From Lachnospiraceae bacterium UBA3401 (GTDB lineage Bacteria > Bacillota > Clostridia > Lachnospirales > Lachnospiraceae), in the NCBI GenBank assembly GCA_002358575.1, contig DEPD01000118.1, forward strand, positions 1-21,379: a DNA stretch of 21,379 nt, given 5' to 3'. Positions 1 through 6,660 of this stretch are shown here, one piece after another (position 1 is the first letter of the stretch; each line of letters begins with the position of its first letter). The notes under the pieces were generated by a model, which ran no database searches, had not been told where the DNA came from, and saw only the letters and a program-made list of their open reading frames with translations. A program made the position numbers and the translations under genes.

Positions 1-163
1 TTGATGCTTGTAACAAGAAGCTGAAGGCTGAACTGTTACGTGTGAGTTTTTCACAGTTCCATAAAACCTGTACAAATAAATGACTTTATGATAACATTTT
101 ATTTAATAAGAAGATTTGTTAAGGAATTAAAAATAATAATGAATAGTCATAGAGGTGTATAGT

Positions 164-943
164 ATGGCAGAAACAATACAAAAAAGTACAAAAGTGATTG
201 CAGTAGCTGGGAAGGGCGGTGTGGGTAAAACTTCACTGGCAGCAGCGATGGTCAAGGTGTTGGTAGAACGCTATCCAGATAAGAGAATCCTTGCCATTGA
301 CGCAGATCCGGCAGTCGGTCTATCCACTGCATTAGGTGTAGAGGTGCACGGGACTATTGATGATATCCGAAAGGCAGTTGTGGCGACGGTGGAGGAGGGC
401 GACACTAGAACAGCGTTAGAGCTTTTGGCAGAGTCGGAGTATCGTATTTATGATGTGATGACAGAATGTGATGGTTTTGCGTTTATTGCGGTGGGACGCC
501 CAGAAAGTGCAGGGTGTTATTGTAAAATCAACAATTACTTAAAAGCGGTGATACAGTTACTTGCAGATAATTTTGATTATGTGGTGATTGACGGGGAGGC
601 TGGCATTGAGCAGATTAACCGCCGCGTAATGGAGAAGGTGACACATTTATTACTGGTGACAGACACAAGTCGCAAGGGAACGCAGGTTATTCAGGCAATT
701 CAGCAAGTGGCGGACGAGCTGGTGATGTATGAGAAGGTGGGCGCTGTGGTGAACCGTGTATTGTCAGAAGCGTCTATCAAACTAATTGACACAGGATCGA
801 TTCCTGTTGTGAGTTATATTTACTCAGATGAACGGCTTGCGGAGACAGACTTAAGAGGGGAGAGTGTTCTGGCGCTTCCTTTTAATACAGAGTTGGTGCG
901 GGGAGCTGCTGATGCACTTGAAAAGATGGGCATTATTTTTTAG
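164..943 (+). CDS. CooC-type MinD/ParA-family ATPase, probable metal-cofactor insertion factor
   Basis: This protein (259 aa) belongs to the CooC/AcsF branch of the MinD/ParA (SIMIBI) ATPases, which load nickel into carbon monoxide dehydrogenase or acetyl-CoA synthase. A deviant Walker A motif GKGGVGKT lies at residues 16-23 with the signature lysine K17, and D46-A-D48 follows. The C-x-C motif of CooC is C118-Y-C120, and the switch-II segment is DGEAGIE (143-149), close to the DxEAGIEH of CooC. I chose the ATG at 164 because AGAGGTG (151-157) sits correctly before it; a GTG at 155 would lie inside that ribosome binding site. It is the first gene of a tight cluster with 2-hydroxyacyl-CoA-dehydratase-type subunits, an activator and an ACS-like protein, so it probably matures one of those metalloproteins. 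No CODH catalytic gene is visible. The family call is firm; the substrate metal and client are inferred. Confidence 0.88.
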   Translation: MAETIQKSTKVIAVAGKGGVGKTSLAAAMVKVLVERYPDKRILAIDADPAVGLSTALGVEVHGTIDDIRKAVVATVEEGDTRTALELLAESEYRIYDVMTECDGFAFIAVGRPESAGCYCKINNYLKAVIQLLADNFDYVVIDGEAGIEQINRRVMEKVTHLLLVTDTSRKGTQVIQAIQQVADELVMYEKVGAVVNRVLSEASIKLIDTGSIPVVSYIYSDERLAETDLRGESVLALPFNTELVRGAADALEKMGIIF

Positions 944-967
944 GACTATAGAATTGTGAGGGCAAAT

Positions 968-2137
968 ATGAGAGATTTATCACAGCTATATGCATTTGAA
1001 AAGCTTTTGGATGAAGCGAATAATGAGTTGGTGCGCGCGGGGGTGGTAAGGGGGCTTCACCCAATCGGAAGTGTCTGTTCACTGGCTCCAGAGCCATTAT
1101 TGAATTTACCAGGATGCTTTTCGGTTCGGCTGCGGGCGCCGCGAACAGGATCGATTGATATTGGTACATATTATATGTCAAGCTTGTTGTGCGAGTGTTG
1201 TCGCGCAATTTTAGAGCGGGCAGTTGAGGGAGGATATCAATTTCTCGACTGTATTATTGCGCCGGATGCGTGTTCTCAGATGAATCGATGTGTGGAAAAT
1301 ATAGAGCACTTAAATTGTATTGAAGATGCTTTTGTTTCCTATTTTGATGCGCCTATGAAATCGGACGATACGGCACTGCGTCATTATGTGCGGCAGATGC
1401 AAGCACATGTGCTGAAACCATTGCATGAAAAATTGGGGGTTGACATTTCCGATGAGAGTATCCGAAAGGCGGTGGAGCAGCACAATCAAGTCTGCAATAT
1501 TTTGCAGGAGTTGTCAGAGTACCGCAAGGAGGCGAACCCGCGTATCACTGGGTATGAGTTTGCGGTTTTGTGCACAGCGACATATTGTTGTCCCAAGGAG
1601 CTTTTGATAGAAAAACTTATCGCGGTGGCAGAGGAGTTAAAGACGCGGGAACCTGATGCAGAACCAGCATTTCGTGTAAAGGTAGTTGTCGCAGGTTCCG
1701 AGATTGATGATCCAAGTCTAATTCAATTGATGGAGGAGACAGGGGCTAGAGTGGTAGCGGATCGTTTTTGTTTTGGTTCTCTTCCAGAGCGGGAACCGAT
1801 TGTGCTTAATAGCACAGAGGAGGCGTTGACACAAGTGTGCAGGCATTACCTAAAGATTGGAAAGTGTCCGCGATACATGAATGCGGAGAAAGTCTTGGAG
1901 CGCCAGGAGTATGTGCGTCAGCTTGTGCAGGAGTACCATGCGGACGGCGTGATTTATCAGCAGATGAAGTTTTGTGATTATTGGGGATATGAGCGCGCAT
2001 ACGCATCAAAAAATATGCGGGAAATGTATGGCGTGCCGACACTTTCTATCGATAGACCCTATGTGACAGGAAATTCTGGGCAGCTTAGAACTAGATTTCA
2101 AGCGTTTGTAGAGAGTTTGGAAATCAAGAAATTGTAA
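968..2137 (+). CDS. 2-hydroxyacyl-CoA dehydratase-superfamily subunit (HgdB/BcrC-like), smaller
   Basis: This is a 389-aa member of the 2-hydroxyacyl-CoA dehydratase / benzoyl-CoA reductase / double-cubane-cluster superfamily. These enzymes hold Fe-S clusters and receive one electron per ATP cycle from a dedicated activator. Typical blocks are visible: C37 ahead of a proline-glutamate pair, a C75-x-C77-C78 cluster, DCIIAPDAC ending at C102, the GSEIDDPSLIQLMEETGA block, the following DRFC cysteine, the KFCDYWGYE block, and a C-terminal QLRTRFQAFVESLE that closely follows the family ending. Cysteines are more numerous than a single [4Fe-4S] site needs, which leaves room for a larger cluster. 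The ATG at 968 is preferred over a GTG at 956 because GAGGG lies about 5 nt upstream of it. It follows the CooC-like gene by 24 nt. The substrate cannot be read from the sequence; classical amino-acid fermentation operons also carry CoA-transferase genes, and none is seen here. Confidence 0.85.
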   Translation: MRDLSQLYAFEKLLDEANNELVRAGVVRGLHPIGSVCSLAPEPLLNLPGCFSVRLRAPRTGSIDIGTYYMSSLLCECCRAILERAVEGGYQFLDCIIAPDACSQMNRCVENIEHLNCIEDAFVSYFDAPMKSDDTALRHYVRQMQAHVLKPLHEKLGVDISDESIRKAVEQHNQVCNILQELSEYRKEANPRITGYEFAVLCTATYCCPKELLIEKLIAVAEELKTREPDAEPAFRVKVVVAGSEIDDPSLIQLMEETGARVVADRFCFGSLPEREPIVLNSTEEALTQVCRHYLKIGKCPRYMNAEKVLERQEYVRQLVQEYHADGVIYQQMKFCDYWGYERAYASKNMREMYGVPTLSIDRPYVTGNSGQLRTRFQAFVESLEIKKL

Positions 2138-2208
2138 TAATCGAGCAGCACGCCCGGTTTTAGGATTTGTAGAAAAATCGCGTAGTTTCGATATTGGCGG
2201 TTGAAAGG

Positions 2209-3783
2209 ATGAACATTAAAACAGAAAGGTATGGTGTTAGAGAAATGGGAAAACGGATGGGGAGTGAAAAGCTCGGTTCCTTTTATACAGGTAAAAAGGC
2301 AAGAAAACGGCGTGAATGGCGCGGTATAAAAGATACACTATATGACTATGCACAGTGGCTGCGCATCTGGGGTGTTCTGATAGGCTTTGCCGCAAAACCC
2401 AATAATGTGAAGGCATTTTTTCGGTATCGCTGGATGGTCAATTATCTGGTGGTGCCTGACTTTTTTGACAGGCACACAGAGGGGATGCGCGGCGCACAGC
2501 TTCGTATTACGCACACAGCACTCAGCATTGTTGTTATTGACATGTGCAAAAGCATGAGCAGAATGTTTAAGGCGGACCCCAATATTGGCAATGACGAAAA
2601 ACTTAGAAAGAAAATGGTACTTTTTGATGAAAATATGATGAGTGAGATTATGAACGGATTTCCAAATCTAATTTGGGTTTCGGTGGAAGTGCCTGCGGTG
2701 TATACTTGCGCTATGATGGTTCAGAACGGTGTGGTGCATTACACGGACGCAGCACAGACTTACGGTGTGCCGTCAGATGTCTGTCCAATGCCACTGGCGG
2801 AACTTGGCGTTGCTTTGGAGGACGATTATCCCAGAATTGGCGCCTGTGCGGTGCATTGCAATACGACTTGTGACGGAAGTCTTATGGGAAATAGCATTGA
2901 AGGGCAATATTTTGGGATTCCCACCTTTGAGCTTGCAGTGCCAATACGCCATACTTATGAGAGTGTCGAGCCATATGCGGTGGAGGAAATTCAGAATTGT
3001 ATTGCTTTTATTGAGAAGCACACAGGAGAAACCTTTGATTGGAATGCTTTTTTCAAAAGTATGGAACTCTTTAATGTTGAGACACAGAATATGTTGGATT
3101 GGTTTGAGGTCAGCCGCACCAAGTATCCACAGATGATTGGCACGAATCTAGCACTTTACCGATATTGTGTCTATCAGGCAACAGGCGGCAGATATGAGGT
3201 GTTCCGAAAAGTTGAGGAAAAGCTGAACCGCTATATTCGGAGAGGCTACGAGCGAAGGGAACTGGTCTGTCAAGAAATTCGACATCGCGCTATTACTTGG
3301 GGCGTGCAGTCCGCATATTACACTGCATTTACAGTCTGGCTGCAAAACTGCTGGGGGATTGCGGCACTTGTGGATATGCTAAGTCTGTGTTCTATGCGCA
3401 TGATAGACACACACGACAAGGAGCAGGCGCTTAAAGATTTGGCATATTTATATGGAAAAATGATTATGCGAAGCCGCTCAAATGGCGGTTATGAGGTTGG
3501 GGTTGAGGACTTGTGGCGTTTTTGTGAGAGCTTTGATGTGGATGTGGTTATTATGTACTGCCATATGGGTTGCAAGGCAATGTCCGGCTATCATGGACTT
3601 TTCGAGGAGGAAGCGAGAAAACACGGGATTCATCTGATTTGGGTCAATCACAATCTAATGAAACCAGAAGATGGATCAAGAAAGGATATGCGCATGGAAG
3701 TCAACCGCTACATGCGCACTGTATTTCGCGAGGAGCCACTTGACCCAAGCCTTGAGGATTTTGACGATGACAATAATTGGTAA
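2209..3783 (+). CDS. 2-hydroxyacyl-CoA dehydratase-superfamily subunit, larger, partner of the preceding gene
   Basis: This is the second, larger subunit (524 aa from this ATG) of a two-subunit enzyme of the 2-hydroxyacyl-CoA dehydratase superfamily. The core pattern is present: the HCNTTCDGS segment in the middle, the C-terminal VIMYCHMGCKAMSG segment with two cysteines, and a closing MEVNRYMRTVFRE helix like the RTR-x-EAF helix of its partner. The first 60 or so residues are unusually basic (many K and R) and the C-terminus is very acidic (DFDDDNNW). It is longer than the roughly 380-430 aa usual for dehydratase subunits. The start is uncertain. A TTG at 2194 has no good ribosome binding site, the ATG at 2209 has GAAAGG immediately before it, and another in-frame ATG lies at 2245. 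It is followed after 27 nt by the activator gene, so the pair plus activator form the usual functional unit. Confidence 0.82.
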   Translation: MNIKTERYGVREMGKRMGSEKLGSFYTGKKARKRREWRGIKDTLYDYAQWLRIWGVLIGFAAKPNNVKAFFRYRWMVNYLVVPDFFDRHTEGMRGAQLRITHTALSIVVIDMCKSMSRMFKADPNIGNDEKLRKKMVLFDENMMSEIMNGFPNLIWVSVEVPAVYTCAMMVQNGVVHYTDAAQTYGVPSDVCPMPLAELGVALEDDYPRIGACAVHCNTTCDGSLMGNSIEGQYFGIPTFELAVPIRHTYESVEPYAVEEIQNCIAFIEKHTGETFDWNAFFKSMELFNVETQNMLDWFEVSRTKYPQMIGTNLALYRYCVYQATGGRYEVFRKVEEKLNRYIRRGYERRELVCQEIRHRAITWGVQSAYYTAFTVWLQNCWGIAALVDMLSLCSMRMIDTHDKEQALKDLAYLYGKMIMRSRSNGGYEVGVEDLWRFCESFDVDVVIMYCHMGCKAMSGYHGLFEEEARKHGIHLIWVNHNLMKPEDGSRKDMRMEVNRYMRTVFREEPLDPSLEDFDDDNNW

Positions 3784-3810
3784 AAAATGTAATAATCAGG
3801 AGGTTGGAAG

Positions 3811-4620
3811 ATGAGATATTTCGGCGGTTGTGATGCAGGGAGCACCTATACTAAGTGCGTGATTATAGATGAAAACAGTAAAATTGTGGCGCATGTCACC
3901 AATAGGAGCCGCATTAATCCTGTGCTGAGTGCAGAGGCGGCGTTAAACGAAGCCGTTTCGCAAGTGGCGGATTTACAGTCGGTGCAGGATTTGACTTATT
4001 TGGTAGGCACTGGGTATGGGCGCAATAAAGTGCCGTTTGCCGATGAAAATATATCTGAGATTAGTTGTCACGCAATGGGAGTGCACATAGCAAATCCCAA
4101 AGTGCACGCTGTTATTGACATTGGCGGGCAAGATGTGAAAGGGATTGCTATTGACACGGACGGGACAGTGCTCAATTTTGCAATGAATGATAAGTGCGCG
4201 GCTGGGACAGGACGCTTTTATGAGAGTATGGCAAATGCCTTTGAGATGTCGCTGGAAGAATTTTCCAAACTGTCCTTAAATGCAAAAAATGTGATTCCAA
4301 TCACTGCACAGTGTACAGTGTTTGCAGAGAGTGAGGTGGTTTCTCTTGTCGGTGAGGGAAAGCCAATGGAGGAGATTGCGGCGGGCATACAACTTTCTGT
4401 CGCAAAGCGGTGCTTTGTCATGGCAAAGAAAGCGGGAGCGGCGGACAGCATTACGCTGACTGGCGGCTGTGCCAAGAATGAGGGCTTAAAGAAGGCAATT
4501 GAGAAGGTGCTGAAAATTAAAGTAGTGGATCTTTCAATTGACCCACAGCTTATGGGGGCGCTTGGGGCAGCAGAGTTTGCAAGACGAAAAAGCGTTAACA
4601 GCAGGAAGGAGCGAATATGA
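3811..4620 (+). CDS. ATP-dependent activator (reductase component) of the dehydratase-type enzyme
   Basis: This 269-aa protein is an ASKHA-fold activator of the HgdC/BadFG/DCCP-reductase type. Such dimers carry one [4Fe-4S] cluster between subunits and use ATP hydrolysis to fire a low-potential electron into the partner enzyme. The phosphate-binding loop GGCDAGSTYTK is at residues 5-15, GTGYGR at 66-71, and DIGGQDVK at 103-110. The two cluster-ligand cysteines are C129 in NDKCAAGTG and C168 in AQCTVFAESE. The adenosine motif TGGCAKN is near residue 220. All catalytic landmarks are intact, so an active ATPase is expected. The ribosome binding site AGGAGG (3798-3803) fixes the ATG at 3811. It follows the large subunit by 27 nt and overlaps the next small membrane-protein gene by ATGA. 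Confidence 0.92.
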   Translation: MRYFGGCDAGSTYTKCVIIDENSKIVAHVTNRSRINPVLSAEAALNEAVSQVADLQSVQDLTYLVGTGYGRNKVPFADENISEISCHAMGVHIANPKVHAVIDIGGQDVKGIAIDTDGTVLNFAMNDKCAAGTGRFYESMANAFEMSLEEFSKLSLNAKNVIPITAQCTVFAESEVVSLVGEGKPMEEIAAGIQLSVAKRCFVMAKKAGAADSITLTGGCAKNEGLKKAIEKVLKIKVVDLSIDPQLMGALGAAEFARRKSVNSRKERI

Positions 4621-4781
4621 AATTTGTAAAAGCTTTGTTGGGAGTGATAATTACAATTACAGTATTTTTTGTGTTGACGTTTACGATATATTTTTTTAAT
4701 CTGGATATGAAGATGGCAGAAAAGATTATGCCAATTATTGCAAAACACTATGATAAAGTTAAAAAAGAAAAAAGATTGTAG
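4617..4781 (+). CDS. Small single-span membrane protein (54 aa) translationally coupled to the activator
   Basis: This short gene has a strong ribosome binding site, AGGAAGGAG at 4603-4611, five bases before its ATG, and overlaps the activator stop codon (ATGA, 4617-4620). The 54-residue product begins MKFVKALLGV. One hydrophobic segment (about residues 6-27, rich in V, I, F and T) ends in an aromatic YFFNLD stretch, and a basic amphipathic tail ending KKEKRL follows. This is the pattern of a single-span protein with a short N-terminus. The ATGA overlap and the good ribosome binding site argue for a real, co-translated gene. I do not recognise a named family. By position it could anchor the dehydratase/activator complex, or an electron donor for it, at the membrane; that is inference. 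Confidence 0.72.
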   Translation: MKFVKALLGVIITITVFFVLTFTIYFFNLDMKMAEKIMPIIAKHYDKVKKEKRL

Positions 4782-4827
4782 ATTGCAGCCACACAGATAG
4801 AAAATTAGAAAAGAGCGGAGGACTAAT

Positions 4828-5550
4828 ATGAATCTCTTTGACGACAGGATAAAAGAAATATTAGACCAGATAAATCTGCTTACACCATTGGAGAGAGCAA
4901 CATTAAAGAAACCATCAAGGATATGGACAGATGTGGGCGAACATCACATGATACTTGGAAAAGAGATGGCATATGAGCTTGGCGGACAGGGCACATTTGG
5001 ATTAAGCGGCTGTTTTTATACGACAGAACCGATTTTATTTCCGCGGGGAGTCTATTTATATGGAAAGGATTTGACACAGCTTGTAAAAAGTCAGTCCTAT
5101 GCGCGACTTGTATTTGCTCAGTTGGAGGAGACTGCCAGCGAGGAAGCACTCTATCGAAAGTTTCGAGAGATAGATTATGTGCGCTATCATATCCACCCAG
5201 AAGGGTACATGGCGCGTATCTCTCCAGTTAGCCAGCACGAACCTGTGCGTGTTAGCCAAAAAGCCTTGAAAAAAGGGATTAGTTTTGCAGATATTGGTCA
5301 AATGTATCTTGCACAGTATCAGAAAATCCGTCAGGTGAAGAATATCAATGTGATTTTTATAACACACACAGACTATAATTATCGTGCATTAGAGGAACAG
5401 CTTTGCAAAGCGGAGCAAATTATACAGTCTTTAAATCATATTTTTACAAATATCAATATGGATTGTGATACTTGTGGTCTAAAGGTGGTGTGCGACGAGG
5501 TAGAGCAGTTGCGGGAACTCCATTTTGGACAGACGGATTCTCAACATTAA
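4828..5550 (+). CDS. Acetyl-CoA synthase beta-subunit (AcsB/CdhC)-like protein without the main A-cluster domain
   Basis: This 240-aa protein resembles, by motif order recalled from the family, the middle domain of the acetyl-CoA synthase (ACS) beta subunit. It has an ELGG block (50-53) matching the EMGG block of ACS, a YGKDL segment (78-82) like YGRKM, and RVSQKALKKGISFADIG (141-157) aligning with the ACS segment RVSKDAVAKGFRFKNYG. An IFITHTD strand follows, like IFTDEA. It then ends in C213-x2-C216-x5-C222, similar to the first three A-cluster cysteines of ACS (C-x2-C-x8-C). The remaining roughly 200 residues of the catalytic domain, including the G-C-G-C nickel ligands, are absent. The ribosome binding site GCGGAGGAC precedes the ATG. 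With the CooC-like ATPase upstream, the C-terminal cysteines may bind a metal or Fe-S cluster. The ACS relationship is fairly sure; enzyme activity is doubtful. Confidence 0.72.
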   Translation: MNLFDDRIKEILDQINLLTPLERATLKKPSRIWTDVGEHHMILGKEMAYELGGQGTFGLSGCFYTTEPILFPRGVYLYGKDLTQLVKSQSYARLVFAQLEETASEEALYRKFREIDYVRYHIHPEGYMARISPVSQHEPVRVSQKALKKGISFADIGQMYLAQYQKIRQVKNINVIFITHTDYNYRALEEQLCKAEQIIQSLNHIFTNINMDCDTCGLKVVCDEVEQLRELHFGQTDSQH

Positions 5551-5570
5551 TATCCTAATAACCGATATAT

Positions 5571-5605
5571 ATACTGAACGGTCAAAAAGATTGACCGCTC
5601 AGTAT
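5571..5605. repeat. Inverted repeat after the ACS-like gene (operator or weak terminator)
   Basis: ATACTGA (5571-5577) pairs with TCAGTAT (5599-5605), and CGGTCAA (5579-5585) pairs with TTGACCG (5591-5597), with one A/C mismatch between the blocks and a 5-nt loop. A run of five T begins only at 5614, eight bases after the stem, so it is a poor intrinsic terminator. A TATAAT box (5603-5608) overlaps the right arm, which would also fit an operator over a promoter for the next gene. The rest of the 122-nt gap shows nothing else. Confidence 0.55.
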
Positions 5606-5672
5606 AATGCGCATTTTTGTGATACAGAAGTGCGCCAACCAAATACGTGTTTGAATCAAGGAGGATGATGAC

Positions 5673-6524
5673 ATGAGTATAATGTTAGGAGTAATCAAAA
5701 CAAATGTAAAAAGATTGGAAATCAAGGATAGAGGTGGAAAAGTAGTTGGTTCCATCTCAATCGGAAAGAGCTCAGAGCAAGCGAAAAAACGTTTGCCATA
5801 CAGCTACAAACAGATTTCCACTAGGCTTTTGCAGACCAAAAGTTCAGGAAGTGCACATCAAGTATTGATTAGTGCAAAGCAGAAGGTAGCATCTTTGCGC
5901 TTGATGTACAAGAATGGTGTGTACAATGATGATGAAGTGTTTGCTGCCCTGATGCATGCGCAGGCGATCACACGGGTGGCGAAAAAGCGCATGAAACACC
6001 TAGAGGAGGAAGAAAGAGTAGATAAAAAGGGTGGTTTGTGCGAGGCCGAATTGGAAGAGAAAGTCGAGGAGGCGTCAGAGAAACAAGTACACAAGGAAGA
6101 CAAGAAAGCGAAAATGGACCTTCAGCGTATGCAGAAGCTTATGGAACAGTATGAGCGGATGATGGAGGAGGCTATGAAAGAGCTTGAGCGCTTGGAGGGT
6201 ATGGATGAACTGTCTGAGGAAATGGGTCTTAATGGAACAGTCAGTATGGACCCAGAAGATCTGGAACTTATGAAAAAGAAGCATCGAGCTGATGAAATGC
6301 GGGGCATTATGGAAGCAGACATGAAATATCTAAAGTTTATGTTTGACAAGCTCGAGAAGGAGAAACAGAGCAATAGCAGCAGTAATTTTGGTTTGAATTT
6401 GGGAAACAGTAACAACAGTAATCAAGGGGTTTCGCTGCAATTGGGCGGCGTGGATATTCCTGTGGAGGCAGCGCCAGATGCGATGACCATTATTGAAGGT
6501 GGAGCCATTGACGCAGCGGTTTAA
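5673..6524 (+). CDS. Coiled-coil protein of unknown function, Lachnospiraceae-type
   Basis: I do not recognise a characterised function for this 283-aa protein. The N-terminal 40 residues look like a small beta-rich unit with repeated KTN/IKDRGGKVVGSI patterns. Residues about 45-110 are helical and basic (QISTRLLQTKSSGSAHQVL, then AKQKVASLRLMYKNG). Residues about 108-240 are highly charged coiled-coil rich in E, K and M, including an LMEQYERMMEEAMKELERLE stretch. The tail is low-complexity, with N/S/G-rich sequence (353-like SNSSSNFG, NSNNSNQG) followed by a short hydrophobic end. There is no signal peptide and no membrane segment. AAGGAGG (5658-5664) precedes the ATG at a good distance, so translation is well supported. 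It stands alone between the metalloenzyme cluster and the kinase-like gene. I recall similar unnamed proteins from Lachnospiraceae genomes, but cannot verify that here. Confidence 0.8.
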   Translation: MSIMLGVIKTNVKRLEIKDRGGKVVGSISIGKSSEQAKKRLPYSYKQISTRLLQTKSSGSAHQVLISAKQKVASLRLMYKNGVYNDDEVFAALMHAQAITRVAKKRMKHLEEEERVDKKGGLCEAELEEKVEEASEKQVHKEDKKAKMDLQRMQKLMEQYERMMEEAMKELERLEGMDELSEEMGLNGTVSMDPEDLELMKKKHRADEMRGIMEADMKYLKFMFDKLEKEKQSNSSSNFGLNLGNSNNSNQGVSLQLGGVDIPVEAAPDAMTIIEGGAIDAAV

Positions 6525-6599
6525 TACAATTTTGTTGTTTCCATATATAATGCATTTTCAGTTATGTTTCACAAAATATTTTGATTTGAGCTAATCTTT

Positions 6600-6642
6600 C
6601 TGGCAAATTTTTGCTTGTTATGTTAAAATGAGAATAACAAGC
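6600..6642 (+). promoter_or_regulatory. Possible promoter overlapped by a 9-bp inverted repeat upstream of the kinase-like gene
   Basis: GCTTGTTAT (6613-6621) and ATAACAAGC (6634-6642) form a perfect 9-bp inverted repeat with a 12-nt spacer, ending just before the ribosome binding site AAAGGAG (6646-6652). The spacer contains TAAAAT (6624-6629), which could be a -10 box with CTGGCA (6600-6605) as a weak -35 at 18 bp. The symmetry around a -10 is typical of an operator. As an RNA hairpin it could instead affect access to the ribosome binding site. The promoter reading is weak. Confidence 0.35.
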
Positions 6643-6660
6643 AGGAAAGGAGCTGGTGGT

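Noticed and set aside
3..83. Open frame running in from the left edge (reads DACNKKLKAELL, ends TGA at 81-83)
   Set aside because: It could be the C-terminus of an upstream gene, but 26 codons with no recognisable motif are not enough to support a feature.
155..163. GTG start for the CooC-like gene
   Set aside because: The GTG lies inside the AGAGGTG ribosome binding site; the ATG at 164 is better.
933..1208. Minus-strand open frame across the start of the small dehydratase subunit
   Set aside because: Antisense to a well-supported gene; no motif and no ribosome binding site on that strand.
4218..4748. Minus-strand frame of 176 codons opposite the activator and small membrane protein
   Set aside because: Overlaps two supported genes, has low-complexity composition typical of antisense frames, and shows no family motif.
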